This document shows, one piece after another, positions 49,058-60,223 of a stretch of DNA of 64,000 bases. The stretch is taken from the NCBI RefSeq assembly GCF_026914265.1, contig NC_069136.1, positions 38,095,818 through 38,159,817 on the forward strand. The letters run 5' to 3'. Every line of letters starts with the position of its first letter. Position 1 is the stretch's first letter. Origin of the DNA: Mya arenaria (Eukaryota; Mollusca; Bivalvia; Myida; Myidae). Position numbers and translations under genes: made by a program. A model generated the notes under the pieces. It was not told where the DNA came from. It ran no database searches and saw nothing but the letters and a program-made list of their open reading frames with translations.

Positions 49058-49082
49058 CGTTCGTCTGCACACTGTGGTTTAA
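46966..49082 (+). repeat. 47-bp tandem array made of the exon 12 splice acceptor, about 45 copies
   Basis: Each unit is about 20 bases of intron end (TTATCAATGCCTTTGTTTCAG) and about 27 bases matching the start of exon 12 (CGTTCGTCTGCACACTG, then TGGTTTAATG-like). The last unit is the real acceptor and exon start. Units near the exon (about 48480-49057) are almost identical to it; units at 47100-47640 form a second sub-family (CAGACTTCTCCTGTACACAA); the leftmost units are the most diverged. This pattern suggests repeated duplication from the exon side. Frames of 237-239 codons (48363-49082, 48491-49204) arise from the repeat. Confidence 0.92.
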
Positions 49083-49116
49083 TGGCAAGAACATTGATAC
49101 TGACGACGATATTTAA
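49058..49116 (+). CDS. MFS transporter, exon 12 (terminal)
   Basis: 59 bases including the TAA stop at 49114-49116. Its first two bases complete an Ala codon from exon 11. It encodes AFVCTLWFNGKNIDTDDDI: the end of helix 12 and an acidic cytosolic tail. The hydrophobic AFVCTLWF directly extends exon 11's MYILAGTMDAA, which gives a helix of normal length. The acceptor is CCTTTGTTTCAG. The exon's first 27 bases are shared with the upstream 47-bp array, so a splice to another copy cannot be excluded. Confidence 0.85.
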
Positions 49117-49795
49117 ATGGCACAGCCACGTCAGAGTATACCACATTGACCTTACTGACATACAAGAGGACGATGCTGCTGTTGTTGTTGGTGTAGTTCT
49201 TTGATGCTGTTGTTGATACTTCCTTGAAATAACAACAGCAAAAACAAAATCAAAAGGAGTCTAATTAAATTGCATTATATACGATGGTTGTGTAAATGTT
49301 CCTCTGTCATTCAGAATTAAATACGTGCCATGGAATCGATATTTTCAAATATGTTGCTCAAATATATAGCGGATTACATGACTACATGTATATAAAACCA
49401 ATTACATTTTACTTACAGCTCGATTTAAGGAAATTCAATGAATATATTCAGAGTTGACTTTGATTTTATATGCACTGAAGGGGTCATCATATGAACTTTC
49501 TTAGGAAATTCAATTGATTAACTAAGAGTGAGAAATCGAATACAGATTTTATTTTTAAGAAGAAAAAACAGTCTATCATTTCAATTCTAAAGGTTTGTTT
49601 CAAAAATAGATTTTATCACAATACAGTTATGTTTATTTGAAAAAGGGATCGTAAGATACGATCATTGATAAGATGGGGTTATTTGGTCCACTTTATCATC
49701 GGGCGTACGACCAAATATAGTAAAATGAAGAATTTCAGTTAAATATTGAGTAAATGTAACAAATTAAAACTTTAACTTACAAAATCAAACGATAT
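49117..49795. other. 3' flank of the transporter gene
   Basis: Probably contains the 3' UTR. ATTAAA occurs at 49264-49269 and 49316-49321 and could serve as a polyadenylation signal. No gene seen. Confidence 0.4.
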
Positions 49796-50041
49796 TTGCC
49801 CAAACCTTTATTAAAAGCTCTTATTTTCGAGACGGATATTAACACTCTTCAGAAATATCAATTTGAAAAAGAAATAAAACGTCGTAAGATAGCGTGTGTT
49901 GATAAAATGGGGGCCAACTTATTCAGTGTGTTTATACCACGTGATAAATTACGTCATAAATTCTTCTTCGGAAGGCAACATTTTACTTCGATTGAAGACT
50001 TAAAACAAAGAATAATCTTAACTATCTCTTTACCATTTTAA
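49796..50041 (+). other. Open frame of 81 codons, part of a repeated coding-like module
   Basis: The C-terminal half (SVFIPRDKLRHKFFFGRQHF, then TSIEDLKQRI) recurs in three degraded forms at 52030 (+), 52400-52520 (-) and 53080-53210 (-), where residues such as IPRDK, RHK and GRQ are kept between stops. This implies a once-coding, multi-copy module. The family was not recognised; whether it is expressed is unknown. Confidence 0.35.
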
Positions 50042-50254
50042 TTGAAATTAAGTACAGTCTACGCCGCTTACGGAGCCCCGAATTCTGTGTTTACCAGAGT
50101 TAGATTGAGAGTTTAGTTTCTTCAAACACTTCTGCCGCCTGATGAAACTTTGTCAAACATTGTTTTTGAAAGAGGTTTGTCAACGTGTTTATGGCAACTA
50201 ATCACCAAATCAAATTCAAGTATCAAAACGAAGGCGGGTCTCTTTAAGCTGCAT

Positions 50255-50727
50255 CAAGGGCAGTAATGTCAGGTGCGTCCATGCTTACCGGTTCATTGTT
50301 TTCAGTGATAAACGTCCTCGATTCGGTGAGTATTACCACTGTTTTCTATATGTTTCAACGATAATTTTTAGAAACGACCCTGTGCACCGAATGTAGAGCA
50401 ATTGCTCGTTTACGAAGACGCTTGTTTTAGATAAAAATAATGTCTGTATTAAAATATCTCGTGAAAACAATGCACGTTCTTACTAGGCTTCCCGACTCAC
50501 TCAATGCATTTTTTGCTTCAAAACAACTATTTAATACCGTTCTCTTGCATACAAACCCCACCCGATGCTTTGTTTTGGACAATAACAGTATTGCTATTGT
50601 TTTCCGAATGCAGACAGCCACATTTGGAGTTAAATCGGCTCATTTACGAAAATTCTTGCTGGTTCATTCTGTACATTTTTAGAACCTAGGTTCATCCCAA
50701 ATCTGGAAGATCTATGGCACACTGTAT
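50255..50727 (+). repeat. Foldback arm C
   Basis: Left arm; contains GCGTCCATGCTTACCGGTTC and ends near GAACCTAGGTTCATCCC. Pairs with 52604-53065. Confidence 0.85.
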
Positions 50728-50842
50728 TTACCCGAAATACCAGTCGTTATGTTTTAGTTTTTCAAAAATATTTATTTTGTTAATTATTTAATTAAATAAG
50801 AGGGTGTACAGATATATAATTTATATTTTCAAGGAATAAAAG

Positions 50843-51076
50843 ATGAAACGAAAAAAGAGATCAAACCTGAATCTAAATAGACAAAAAACAAGACGCTTTA
50901 AGGTAGTCCATATAAACGACGTAATTAATGAACTCTGCATACTTGATGATAAAATAAAAATAGAGGTTCTTTATATATTAAAGGCACTATACACCAGATT
51001 GGCACCAAAAAAGGTTGTTTTTTTCTGTAAAGAAATTCAGGACAAGTATTTAAAGAAATGTTTTACTCTCTCATAG
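50843..51076 (+). other. Open frame of 77 codons, uncertain
   Basis: Very basic start (MKRKKRSNLNLNRQKTRRFK) then IKIEVLYILKALYTRLAPKK. It lies in the spacer of the foldback element. No family was recognised; it could be a fragment of a mobile-element protein or chance. Confidence 0.25.
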
Positions 51077-51094
51077 CATTAATGTAGAAAAAAA

Positions 51095-51172
51095 TCGAGT
51101 CGGAGACCGGGTTGGACCCGGTGTCGCCAAAATTGCAGTTCAGTGTGGTATCCACTGTGCTACGAAGGCTTA
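51095..51172 (-). repeat. tRNA-like sequence
   Basis: Minus strand: CGTAGCACAGTGGATACC (A-box-like) and ACCGGGTCCAACCCGGT (B-box arm with a perfect stem). About 75 bases, tRNA-sized, but the B-box departs from the consensus (TCC for TCG), so a pseudogene or SINE head is more likely. Confidence 0.45.
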
Positions 51173-51474
51173 CCCTAAACGGTTGGAATATTTAAGCTAT
51201 ATATACCTAACTTGGTTATAAAACGTGATGACATCGACTAGCGAATCACGCATTACGGGAATGAATTCCACTAGGAAGACATACCGAGTAATCTTTTTTA
51301 ATTGAAAAAAATACATAATAAGTGCGAAAAATAAATTAATTTTGACCTATGTGGTATTCCTGTTAGTAAGTTTCAATGCATTGTACAAATCGATACGAAG
51401 TTTATGTCAGGTTTCGACAATTTTCTCTCTTTTTCGCTATTTCATCAACGGGGTCCTTTGAATTTGCTGAAGGA

Positions 51475-51785
51475 ACAGCACGCTGAAGAGACAGTGGTGG
51501 GATACAAGGAAGTCCGGGTGCGATACCCTAGCTCTTTTTTCGAAGAGACCCCTTGGTTCTTTTACGTGCTCGGTGTAAAGCACCGACACACGTGGTACAA
51601 CTTTCCTGGGTTAAACCAGTACTGAGCACACCTCTTTTCCAAGCGCTACCCTTTAAATGCCGAGCGCCAGGCAAGGGAGCTTCTCGTACCAATTTTTAAC
51701 ATCTTTTGGTATGACGCGGCCAGGGATCGAACCCACGACCTCCCGCTCCGTAGGCGGACGCTTAACCACTAGGCCACGGATAATG
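51475..51785 (-). repeat. tRNA-derived SINE, second copy
   Basis: Reverse orientation of the element at 5403. The head carries TAGGCGGACGCTTAACCACTA and GATCGAACCCACGACCTC on the plus strand; the body carries AACCAGTACTGAGCACACC. It lacks the far 3' part and A-rich tail of the first copy. Confidence 0.8.
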
Positions 51786-52603
51786 TAATAATGTAAGGTA
51801 GAATTGTGGATAATTTAAAACTACCTTTTTAGGAAATAGCAATGAAAAGGAACTAAAAGTTTACCTAAATAGTGTGCTATATGTTTACTTTGGCAATCGT
51901 AATAAAAAGGGAGACAACCTGGAGGAAACAGTCAACAATTTAAGGTCTTAAAACTGTTTTATGTTAAGACATAACCTTGTCTCGACTTACTATATAACCT
52001 CCAAAACTAATGACAGTTCTACTTTCAGTAGATAGCCCTGTCAGTGTGTGTATACCACGTGATAAAAAATGTCATAAACGCTACATCCGAAAACAAAATT
52101 TTGCTTCGAATGAAGACTTTTAACAAAGATAACTTTCCTAATTCTTCACCATTTTAAATTAAATATAGCGCAGTCTACGCCGCTAACGGAGTCCCGCCTT
52201 CGGTCGTTTACCAGTGTTTGATTGAGAGTTTAGTTTCATAAAACACTACGACACAATACGGCCGTCTGACAGAGCACTGTCAAAACATTATTTTGGAAAC
52301 AGGTTTGTCGAAGTGTTTGTTGAAACTAATCACATTATCAAACTCCGGTAAAACAACGAAGGCGTGACTCCTTAGGTGGCATAGACTGCCCTTTGTTTCA
52401 TTTAAAATGGTGTAGTGATTGAAAACTTATCTTCGATTTAAGTCTTCATTTTAAGCAAAAAGTTGCCTTCCGACGTAGCATATATGACGTAATTTATCAC
52501 GAGGTATACCCACACTGCCTGTACAAAATTACCATTCTTAGACGTGCTTTAGGATGAATACATGAATTTAAAAAAAATCGACGCCTTTTATTCGTTATTT
52601 TAG

Positions 52604-53065
52604 TGTGTCATAGATCTTCAAGATTGGGGATGAACCTAGGTTCTAAAAATGTATAGAATGAACCAGCAAGCATTTTCGTAAATGAGCCAATTTAACTTCA
52701 AAAGTGGCTGTCTGCAACAATAAACAATAGCAATAGTGTTATTGTCCAAAACAAAGCATCGGGTGGGGTTTGTATGCAAGAGAACGCTATTAAATAGTTG
52801 TTTTGAAGCAAAAAATGCATTGAGTGAGTCGGGAAGCCTAGTAAGAACGTGCATTGTTTTCACGAGATATTTTAATATAGACATTATTTTAATCTAAAAC
52901 AAGCGTCTTCGTAAACGAGCAATTGCTCTACATTCGGTGCACAGGGTCGTTTCTAAAAATTATCGTTGAAACATATAGAAAACAGTGGTAATACTCACCG
53001 AATCGAGGACGTTTATCACTGAAAACAATGAACCGGTAAGCATGGACGCACCTGATATTACTGCC
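52604..53065 (-). repeat. Foldback arm C'
   Basis: Right arm; begins TGTGTCATAGATCTTCAAGA and contains GAACCGGTAAGCATGGACGC, the reverse complement of the left arm. Confidence 0.85.
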
Positions 53066-53246
53066 CTTGTGCATAGTCTTCCCTTTGTTTCATTTAAAAT
53101 GGTGAAGAAAAAGTAAAGTTACCTTTGTTTTCAGTCATCAGTCGAAGCAAAATGTTGCCTTCCGACGAAGTTTTTGTGACGTTATTTAGCATGTGGTATA
53201 CACATAATGACTTACATTCTTTGAAAATGAAAGCAATATAAGCAGC

Positions 53247-53636
53247 TAAATATAATGAATAATGTTTAATTTCTAATTGTGTTCGTTAATAAATTGTCAT
53301 GTTTGAATTGGTTTTGAGCGTATCTACATACATGAATAATATTTAATTTCCTATGGTGTGTGTTAATAAATTGATATGCTTGAATTCGTTTTGACAGTAG
53401 CTACATGTATGAATGATATTTCATTTTCTATGGTTTGTGTTAATATTAGATAAGTTTGGATTCGGATTGATCACAGCTAAATATGATATGAATGGTATTT
53501 AATTTTCTATTGTTTTTGTTAATAAATTGATATGTTAAGGTTTGTTTTGATCGCAGCTCAATATTAATGATATTTATTTTCCAATTGTGTTTGTTAATAA
53601 TTTGATACGTTTGGATTTGCTTTAATCAATTTATAT
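53247..53636. repeat. ~77-bp AT-rich tandem repeat, about five copies
   Basis: Diverged units with TTAATTTTCTATTGTTT, GTTAATAAATTGATATG and TTGGATTTGCTTTGATC-like segments. Confidence 0.75.
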
Positions 53637-54186
53637 TCTATGCATATAGTGGACATTAAGGGCCGTAAATTTAGAAAAATAACTTCATCTTCCTGCTTCT
53701 AAAAAGAGATAGTCTTGGCTTTGGTAAGTTCATTTATGTAGAGGGAACCAAAATAACAGGTAAAATTCTCTAAAATCTCTATTTTGTTTTCAATTGAATC
53801 TAAGAACGATATAGCTAATCGGATTACGTGTTATTCATAACTGACAATGATCATTCGTCAATGATGTATGACCATAAGATTGACTTATATTGAACATTAC
53901 ATATTGAATACCACCCCTGGGAACTGGGTTGTTACTCATTAGTACCTATTAGCGACAAATGTTTACAAAATTGTTAACTGAAGTATGCTTACGTAGTGCT
54001 TGTCATAGTGTGTTTTGCTTATTTATTTATTTTTGTAAAAGAAGTCTTTTTCATGAATATAAATGTATAGAAAAATGTAAAATTGTTTTAAAGGAATTTG
54101 AAGATCGCGCATGCGCAGCAGTCAGGTAAACTATAAATATATTACAAGCTGGGGTCCCAATCGCAAACATTATCAGTTCAAGCTAA
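53637..54186. other. Non-coding stretch, no feature seen
   Basis: AT-rich, no gene or repeat recognised. Confidence 0.4.
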
Positions 54187-54530
54187 CAGTCATTCGGAAC
54201 ACCTCGTCCATTTTTCATCGTAAACAAACTCGGATGTATATGGACGGTTTACTGTATCAGAAATCTTTACATTTAACTACGTTGCAAGTAGATGGCATAG
54301 AAATTTCAATAGAGCAGTAAAACCTATTACCTTTACTCATGGGTGGAAATCTAAATTATTTATGCAATAATACACTTCACCGGCTATCAATTCAAACTTA
54401 GTAATGCAAAATGCACGTTCAAACACTAAAATTATTTAATACTATGTTTTTCAATTTTACAAACTAATTCTACAGATGTACCGGCATACATCCGAGGTTG
54501 TTTTCGATGGGGAAAAGCTGAGGATTTCCG
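54187..54530. repeat. Mutator-like MITE, copy 2
   Basis: Ends CATTCGGAACACCTCG and GAGGATTTCCGATTG with inner CAAACTCGGATGTATATGG and CATACATCCGAGGTTGTTTT. Same family as 32124-32459. No clear target duplication. Confidence 0.65.
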
Positions 54531-54648
54531 ATTGCGCAAATAGTCGCTCACGACAGCCTACGTTGGTTCCCCGCTTGTAGTGTATGCGCATTGATATTAC
54601 AGGGAGGCTAAACAAAACTGTTTGCTATTGCGATAACTTAGGCGACTA

Positions 54649-55060
54649 TTAAAGGAACTAGACACAAGATGGTCCAAAAATCGGCAAATGTAGTATTTCC
54701 TCAAAACAAGCCTTAGGCTAGTATTGTCCTTGCGAGCTTGAAGGAAGCCGATGATACGTCACTTTTTATGGCTAAAATAATAAAAGCAACAACTGTGTTG
54801 CTATCTAATCTGTGTTTCCCCGTTTAAAATAGCGCATACCGGTTTCCCAGTTTAAATCATATTTGTTCATGAGTAAAGATTAATATACCGACGCTATTTT
54901 TAAACTAACTGGGCTTTAGTGGTAGACAACCGTAGTAAAGTTGGAATTTGAAAAATGCGCAAAAACTGCGAAATATCCATGTGTCATATGCGATGAGTAC
55001 ACAACGATGTCAATTTTCTTTTTCACTTGCAATAGTATCATCTGGTGTCTAGTCCCTTTA
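54649..55060 (-). repeat. MITE family D, copy 2
   Basis: Ends TTAAAGGAACTAGACACAAG and CATCTGGTGTCTAGTCCCTT. Reverse orientation relative to 30304-30779. It abuts the next family A copy through a shared TTTAAA. Confidence 0.75.
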
Positions 55061-55408
55061 AAAATGCACTCTAACAATTAATACAATTGTTTTAACTTAC
55101 CGAAAAGGATGATTAAATATCGGAAAAAACGTCATTATGAATGATACCGTGTTTAGTTTAAAAGACAGGTGCAGCAAACACGGTATTTCTACATTATGAG
55201 GTAATAGTTAATCACTGTAAATCTTTTAAGACCCACCAGTCATTTAATATGTGTGCGTTTTAGCTATTAAATAAACGGTTACAGACTTGTTATCAGTTAT
55301 TTATATTTTCCATAAATGTATTATTTAGGGAAATAGGTAAAGATTTATCGCTCAAAATGTATGCTTGTTATACATGTGTATGTACTGATTTTAATAGTGC
55401 CACTTTAA
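55059..55408 (+). repeat. MITE family A, copy 5
   Basis: Starts AAAAATGCACTCTAACAATT directly at the end of a family D element; ends TTTTAATAGTGCCACTTTAA. Confidence 0.75.
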
Positions 55409-55689
55409 ATAATATTAGAATTGAGTACAAGATTACCTCAAACAGAACAATGAAAACAAAGAATGCTCAGGTTTCATTTTTATTAGAAAGTATTAGCTAC
55501 CCATTTGCTGTGTATCTGTGATAACTGTTTTCTCATTAAAATGGAGCAAATATTTTGACCTTTTGACAATTTGTATTTTAAAGGACCCCATTGGAAATAA
55601 GTTGTAAAACTTTATGGGTTATCCTGTGAAAATATACATGTCTTAATCTTAATGTTTTTGTCATTTTAATTGTAAGTCGTTATCATTTT

Positions 55690-55882
55690 GTGATAATATT
55701 TTCCTTTTGTGATAGTTTCATTCAATCAATCATAAATAACTAAACAGTTTATAGAGGTTAAACTTTGATTGTACTATTGTATTACTCTCTTATTATAACA
55801 GCATGGGACCAATAACAACAATCATTACTCCCAGTCATAACTTGACATATATATTGTACAAATAAAATGAAATGAAATGAAA
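55690..55882 (+). repeat. Possible retroelement 3' end
   Basis: Ends with TTGTACAAATAAAATG and a short AAATG tandem run, a common 3' end of non-LTR elements. No coding part seen. Confidence 0.4.
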
Positions 55883-56074
55883 TTGCTCGATTTTTATCCC
55901 CGCCCACCCACTCTTTATTACTCTTTCCCCCCGCTCTTAAATATTATTGATTCAATAAAAAAAGTTGAACTTACGCCAATATTTGCGTATCTGTCCGGTA
56001 CTCTCCGTGACAGGCGTTAATTCATACCTACGGGGTCGATCTATAACATTCACTTTTAAGGCCTAGTTGAAGCC

Positions 56075-56395
56075 TTCTATAAGTGACCCCCCCCCCTTTC
56101 CAAAGAAATAAAAATACAAAAAATAAATAAATAAACTGTGTATAGTACACAACCTCTGTTTATTGATCGTAATCTACTTGCCTTGATCCCTCTTATCAGA
56201 TCTCTGATCTGAGTATCCTGATGTGCAGTTTTGAAAGTTTTATTATAGAAATGGACCCTAAATGGCCCTGAGCCAATAAACGAATACAAAGGAAATCGGC
56301 GCCTTCTGTGACACCAGTGCAATTAGCAGGAGATGCACAGTAGGGGATTATCATGCCTAATATCCTTAAACTAGGCCTTCAAAAATAGGAAATTT
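56075..56395 (+). repeat. Dispersed repeat, partner at 63045-63235
   Basis: Shares GACACCAGTGCAATTAGCAG, GAGATGCACAG and GGGGATTATCATGCC plus GACCCTAAATG with 63045-63235 in the same order and orientation. Confidence 0.75.
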
Positions 56396-56847
56396 GTTAC
56401 GATCGTCTTTGTGGTTCGTCTAGAAACACATGTGTATGGTCCCGTGAGAAAGAGTGTGAACACATATTCAACGGTGAAACAGTCATCTAAGAAAAAGAAA
56501 ATGTGACCCATTTAAAACAAAATTGATGAAAACCTAGCTGTTGAATTGTATTGGCCTTGACGATGCTAGAAATGAAGCAGGCTTCCCGAAAAGTTCTGAT
56601 TAGATTGCTCGAAATCTTAAAGGGGCTGTACTCCGTATGATTAAATAGCGGGAAAAAAAGAAAATTGTCGAAAACTGATATAAACTTGGCATCGATGTGT
56701 ACAATGCATTTAAACTTACTAACTGAAGTACCACATAGTTTACAATTTATTTAAGTTTAGCAGTTATTTCGTATTTTTCCATTAAAAAAGATTACTGGGT
56801 ATGTCGACCAGGTAGAAAAACTTATGTCCGTTTTGATCACAAGGGTT

Positions 56848-57030
56848 TCGGCGGTTGGTAAACCTGTTTCGAAAGTTTTCTTGAAGTAACAAATGAGTGG
56901 GTTTGTGTAGAGCTTCAACACCATGATGAAGCTTCTGCATATAGCCAGTATTTCTCATGCAGTTTCTTCAAAACAATGATACCGCAGATGGTCGGTTGCC
57001 TGTTTTATCTGAATGGTGCTTCGAGTCATG
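56848..57030 (+). repeat. Dispersed repeat, partner at 33455-33655
   Basis: Contains GGTTTCGGCGG, GCATATAGCCAGTATTTCTC and TTGCCTGTTTTATCTGAATG; see partner. Confidence 0.65.
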
Positions 57031-57177
57031 TGTTGGATCACATGGGGGGGGGGGGTACCCCAAAACCACAAGCGGTGGGGGAGAGGCACACCAAATACGC
57101 CCGAAATGCACCATTTTGAACTAGAAATTGTTAAATCCCTCCTGTCAAAACTTGAAACCAAGTTAAAATCGGTTCTG

Positions 57178-57690
57178 ATACGGGGGCGCAAGTCAAAATG
57201 GTATGCCCCTTAGTTACTCCCCCTCTATAAAAATCCTGGATCCGCTCCTGAAACCCCCCTTCCAACACTTTACAATATTCGGTTCGAAAGAAGGGGCGCA
57301 AGTCAAAAGCTTACACTCCCAATATACGCCCCCTTCTAACAAAAATCCTGGATCCGCCCCTGAATACCCCCCTCCCAAAACTTTACAATATTCGGTTCGA
57401 AAGAACGGGCGCAAGTCAAAAGCTTACACTCCTATAATATGCCCTCTCTAACAAAAATCCTGGATCCGCCCCTGAATACCCCAAAACTTAACAATATTCG
57501 GTTCGAAAGAAGGGGCGCAAGTCAAAAGCTTACACTCCTAAAATACGCCCCTCTAACAAAAATCCTGGATCCGCCCCTGAATACCCCAAAACTTAACAAT
57601 ATTCGGTTCGAAAGAAGGGGCGCAATTCAAAATCATACATCCCTTAAATACGCCCCCTCTAACGTCAAAATCTGGATCCACCACTGTATT
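57178..57690. repeat. ~105-bp tandem repeat, about five copies
   Basis: Units start TTCGGTTCGAAAGAAGGGGC at 57278, 57391, 57497 and 57602 (spacing 113, 106, 105), followed by GCAAGTCAAAAGCTTACACT and AAAAATCCTGGATCCGCCCC. A partial unit precedes them. Confidence 0.88.
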
Positions 57691-59055
57691 TGATTCGTGA
57701 TATTAATTAAAATCAAACATATGTTAGACCGAGTCTTTGTCGAGACATTTCCGTTAACAAAATCTGCCAATTTAGTTTACTAATCCATTTAGAATTCTTC
57801 TGCTAAAAGCTCAGTAAAAACTACTTCTTTCGCGTATAACATGACTATTTTCTTAAACCATCCCTTTAAACTAATGTGCGGTTCTGATATGTATAAACAA
57901 CCTTTTGAAGTCACTCAAAGATAATTGAGAATTGTAAACGTAAATATTTTTTCCATATATTTACTCATACTAATGACGTTCTCAGCCATTCACAATATTT
58001 TGATTAGGCCAAACCAAATTTGTGTTTTTTTTTTCCAATGACATTTCAAAAAATAGGGTTAACATTAGACTTAACATATGTTGAAAAATGGTTTAATGTG
58101 ATTATCATAAATATGATTCCTAAGTATAAGAACTCTTAACGAATGAATATAACGCAAATTATTGAAAAACAAAAATAGTGAGCTTAGCTTAATTCTGTTA
58201 TAAGGGACTTAAGAAGTTTTGAGAAATTGGGGCCAGCTTGTTTCGGAAACAAACCGACCTATATCGCTATTGTAGAAAGTTTTAAATTTAAAATGCTCAA
58301 CATTTAACCTGTTCACTCATAAATGAACAATTTCTTTAGGAAATTACGAAAACAAATCCACATTACGGCAAAAAAATGGAAGCCGGGGGTTGGGAGGAAA
58401 ACATAGGGTCGGTCGGGTTACTTGAAACAAACAATTATTTTTTAACGCCTTAGCCTTATAATGGGGCGTTCGATTTCTTGCTCGGGAGTGAGCGATTCTT
58501 TTAAATCGAACCAAAGTTTTACGCCAAATCTATTAAAATATAAGGTTTCTGATATTCTGTTTTGACGTATTTGCTACTATAAACTTGTCAGTGCTTAAGA
58601 ATGCCGATCAACGATTATTTCTCATAATGTTGTTAAACCTTAAGGCATTGAGTTCAAACGAAGACCGGTAAGTTTAGTTAATAATTGTTATCTGAAAATA
58701 GATTTAATACGCACGGTAAATATTCAATCGAACATTATAATTGGACAAACGTTAAAATTTAAGTCGATACTAAATTGTAGAGTAGCACATTAGAGCATAT
58801 GTTACAGCTATCGATCATTTCGGTTTAGGAAACAATCATTAAATGGCTTAAGTTCTGATTGCATGTTATATTTAATTAAACGGATTAAATGGGAAATTTG
58901 AGATTTTACTTTGTTTTCGTAGTCTATACCCGGGAAGAATAATTTTTCAAAGGTAAGACGGATTATGTATATAAATTTCTATTTATCTGTGATTTTGCTT
59001 TGCTATTCTGTTAAATCAATTTTTTATTGCCTTTATTCATGTCTTCGCATATGTT
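57691..59055. other. Non-coding stretch
   Basis: AT-rich; a GGTCGGTCGGGTTACTTG patch near 58410 resembles an end of the MITE at 21149. No gene seen. Confidence 0.4.
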
Positions 59056-59430
59056 TTAAAGATGCACTTTTACTCCCAAATAAGATTTACTACATTTAAT
59101 AATATTGTTCTAATATTCAAAAGGGGATGAATAAACGTCGAAAACAATGGTTATTATGAAGGATAGCGAGTTTAATTTGAAAGAAATGAGCATAAAACAC
59201 CGTACTACTGCCGTATTAGACTATAGTAGATCACAGTAAATCTTTTAGCATTCAGCAATCATTTAATATTTTTGTACTCTCTGCTATTAAATACACGGTT
59301 ACAATATTGTTATCAGTATTTAATATTTTTCATACATGTATTATTTAGTAAGTAGTTAAAGGTTTATCAGCCAAATTAATGTTTGTGATACATAAGTATG
59401 TATTGATTTCGAATATGAGTGTCACTTTAA
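59056..59430 (+). repeat. MITE family A, copy 6
   Basis: Starts TTAAAGATGCACTTTTACTC, ends ATATGAGTGTCACTTTAA. Confidence 0.8.
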
Positions 59431-59847
59431 TTCCTATTAACATGAATATATGTTTAATGCGATATACAATGTTGAGTTGAATATTATGTTTAAAGAAAAT
59501 AAATTAGATATATCTTTTTTATTTTTTTAATGTTTGGTACCAAATTCGATGTTTGTTTAGAATAATGAAAAACAAGCTGTGGTTTCAAGAAAGTATTTTT
59601 ATAAAGTGCAGCACGGGTCAGCTGTTTTTTAAAGGGACTCGTACAGGCTTTATAGGGTCGGGTTCGCCAAAAAAAATGAAATGTGAAATAAGAACAAATG
59701 CTTGTTACAATAATAAAATTGTATTCTATTGTCAATAATTATTTAGAAATGTGATAGAAAATGATATTTTTTGCCGAAAAGCGATAGAAACACTATGGGC
59801 AATTGAAACAGTTTATTTATATTTTAGCTTACAAAATACTTCATATA

Positions 59848-60223
59848 TAAAAGTGACACTCTTATTCAAAATCAATACATTCACATGTATAACAAACATG
59901 CATTTTGAGCGATAAACCTTTAACTACTTACTAAATACTTCATTTATAAAAAATATTAATCACTTAAAACAAGATTGTAACCATGTATTAAATCGCTGAA
60001 AACGCAAAACTATAAAATGATTGGTGAATGCTAAAAGATTAACTGTGATTTACTATCATCTCATAAGGTAGAAATATCATGTTTTCTTCACCTTTCTTTC
60101 AAATTTAACTCGGTATCCTTCATAAGAACCATTGTTTTTGACATTTATTCATCCTTTTTGGCATATTAAAACAATTGTATTAATTTTGGTAAATCGTATT
60201 TCGGAGTAAGAGTGCATCTTTAA
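59848..60223 (-). repeat. MITE family A, copy 7
   Basis: Reverse orientation: left AAAAGTGACACTCTTATTC, right AGTAAGAGTGCATCTTTAA. It forms an inverted pair with copy 6, 417 bp away. Confidence 0.8.

Larger units (their letters stand above)
49900..53210. repeat. Composite foldback element
   Basis: Arm C (50255-50727) is present as a reverse complement at 52604-53065, separated by about 1.9 kb; over the 160 bases compared in detail only three differences were seen. Outside arm C lies module A (49900-50040), found inverted outside arm C' (53070-53210). Further copies of A lie between (52030 direct, 52390-52520 inverted). A 210-bp segment (50040-50250) is repeated directly at 52170-52380. Two similar short open frames in opposite orientation (50440-50682 and 52884-52636) reflect the recent inverted duplication. 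Confidence 0.8.

Noticed and set aside
48363..49204. 237-239-codon frames as stand-alone genes
   Set aside because: They are translations of the 47-bp acceptor array. They are considered only as possible C-terminal extensions of the transporter.
51095..51172. Functional tRNA gene
   Set aside because: The B-box departs from consensus and no full cloverleaf with a clear anticodon could be drawn; kept as tRNA-like only.
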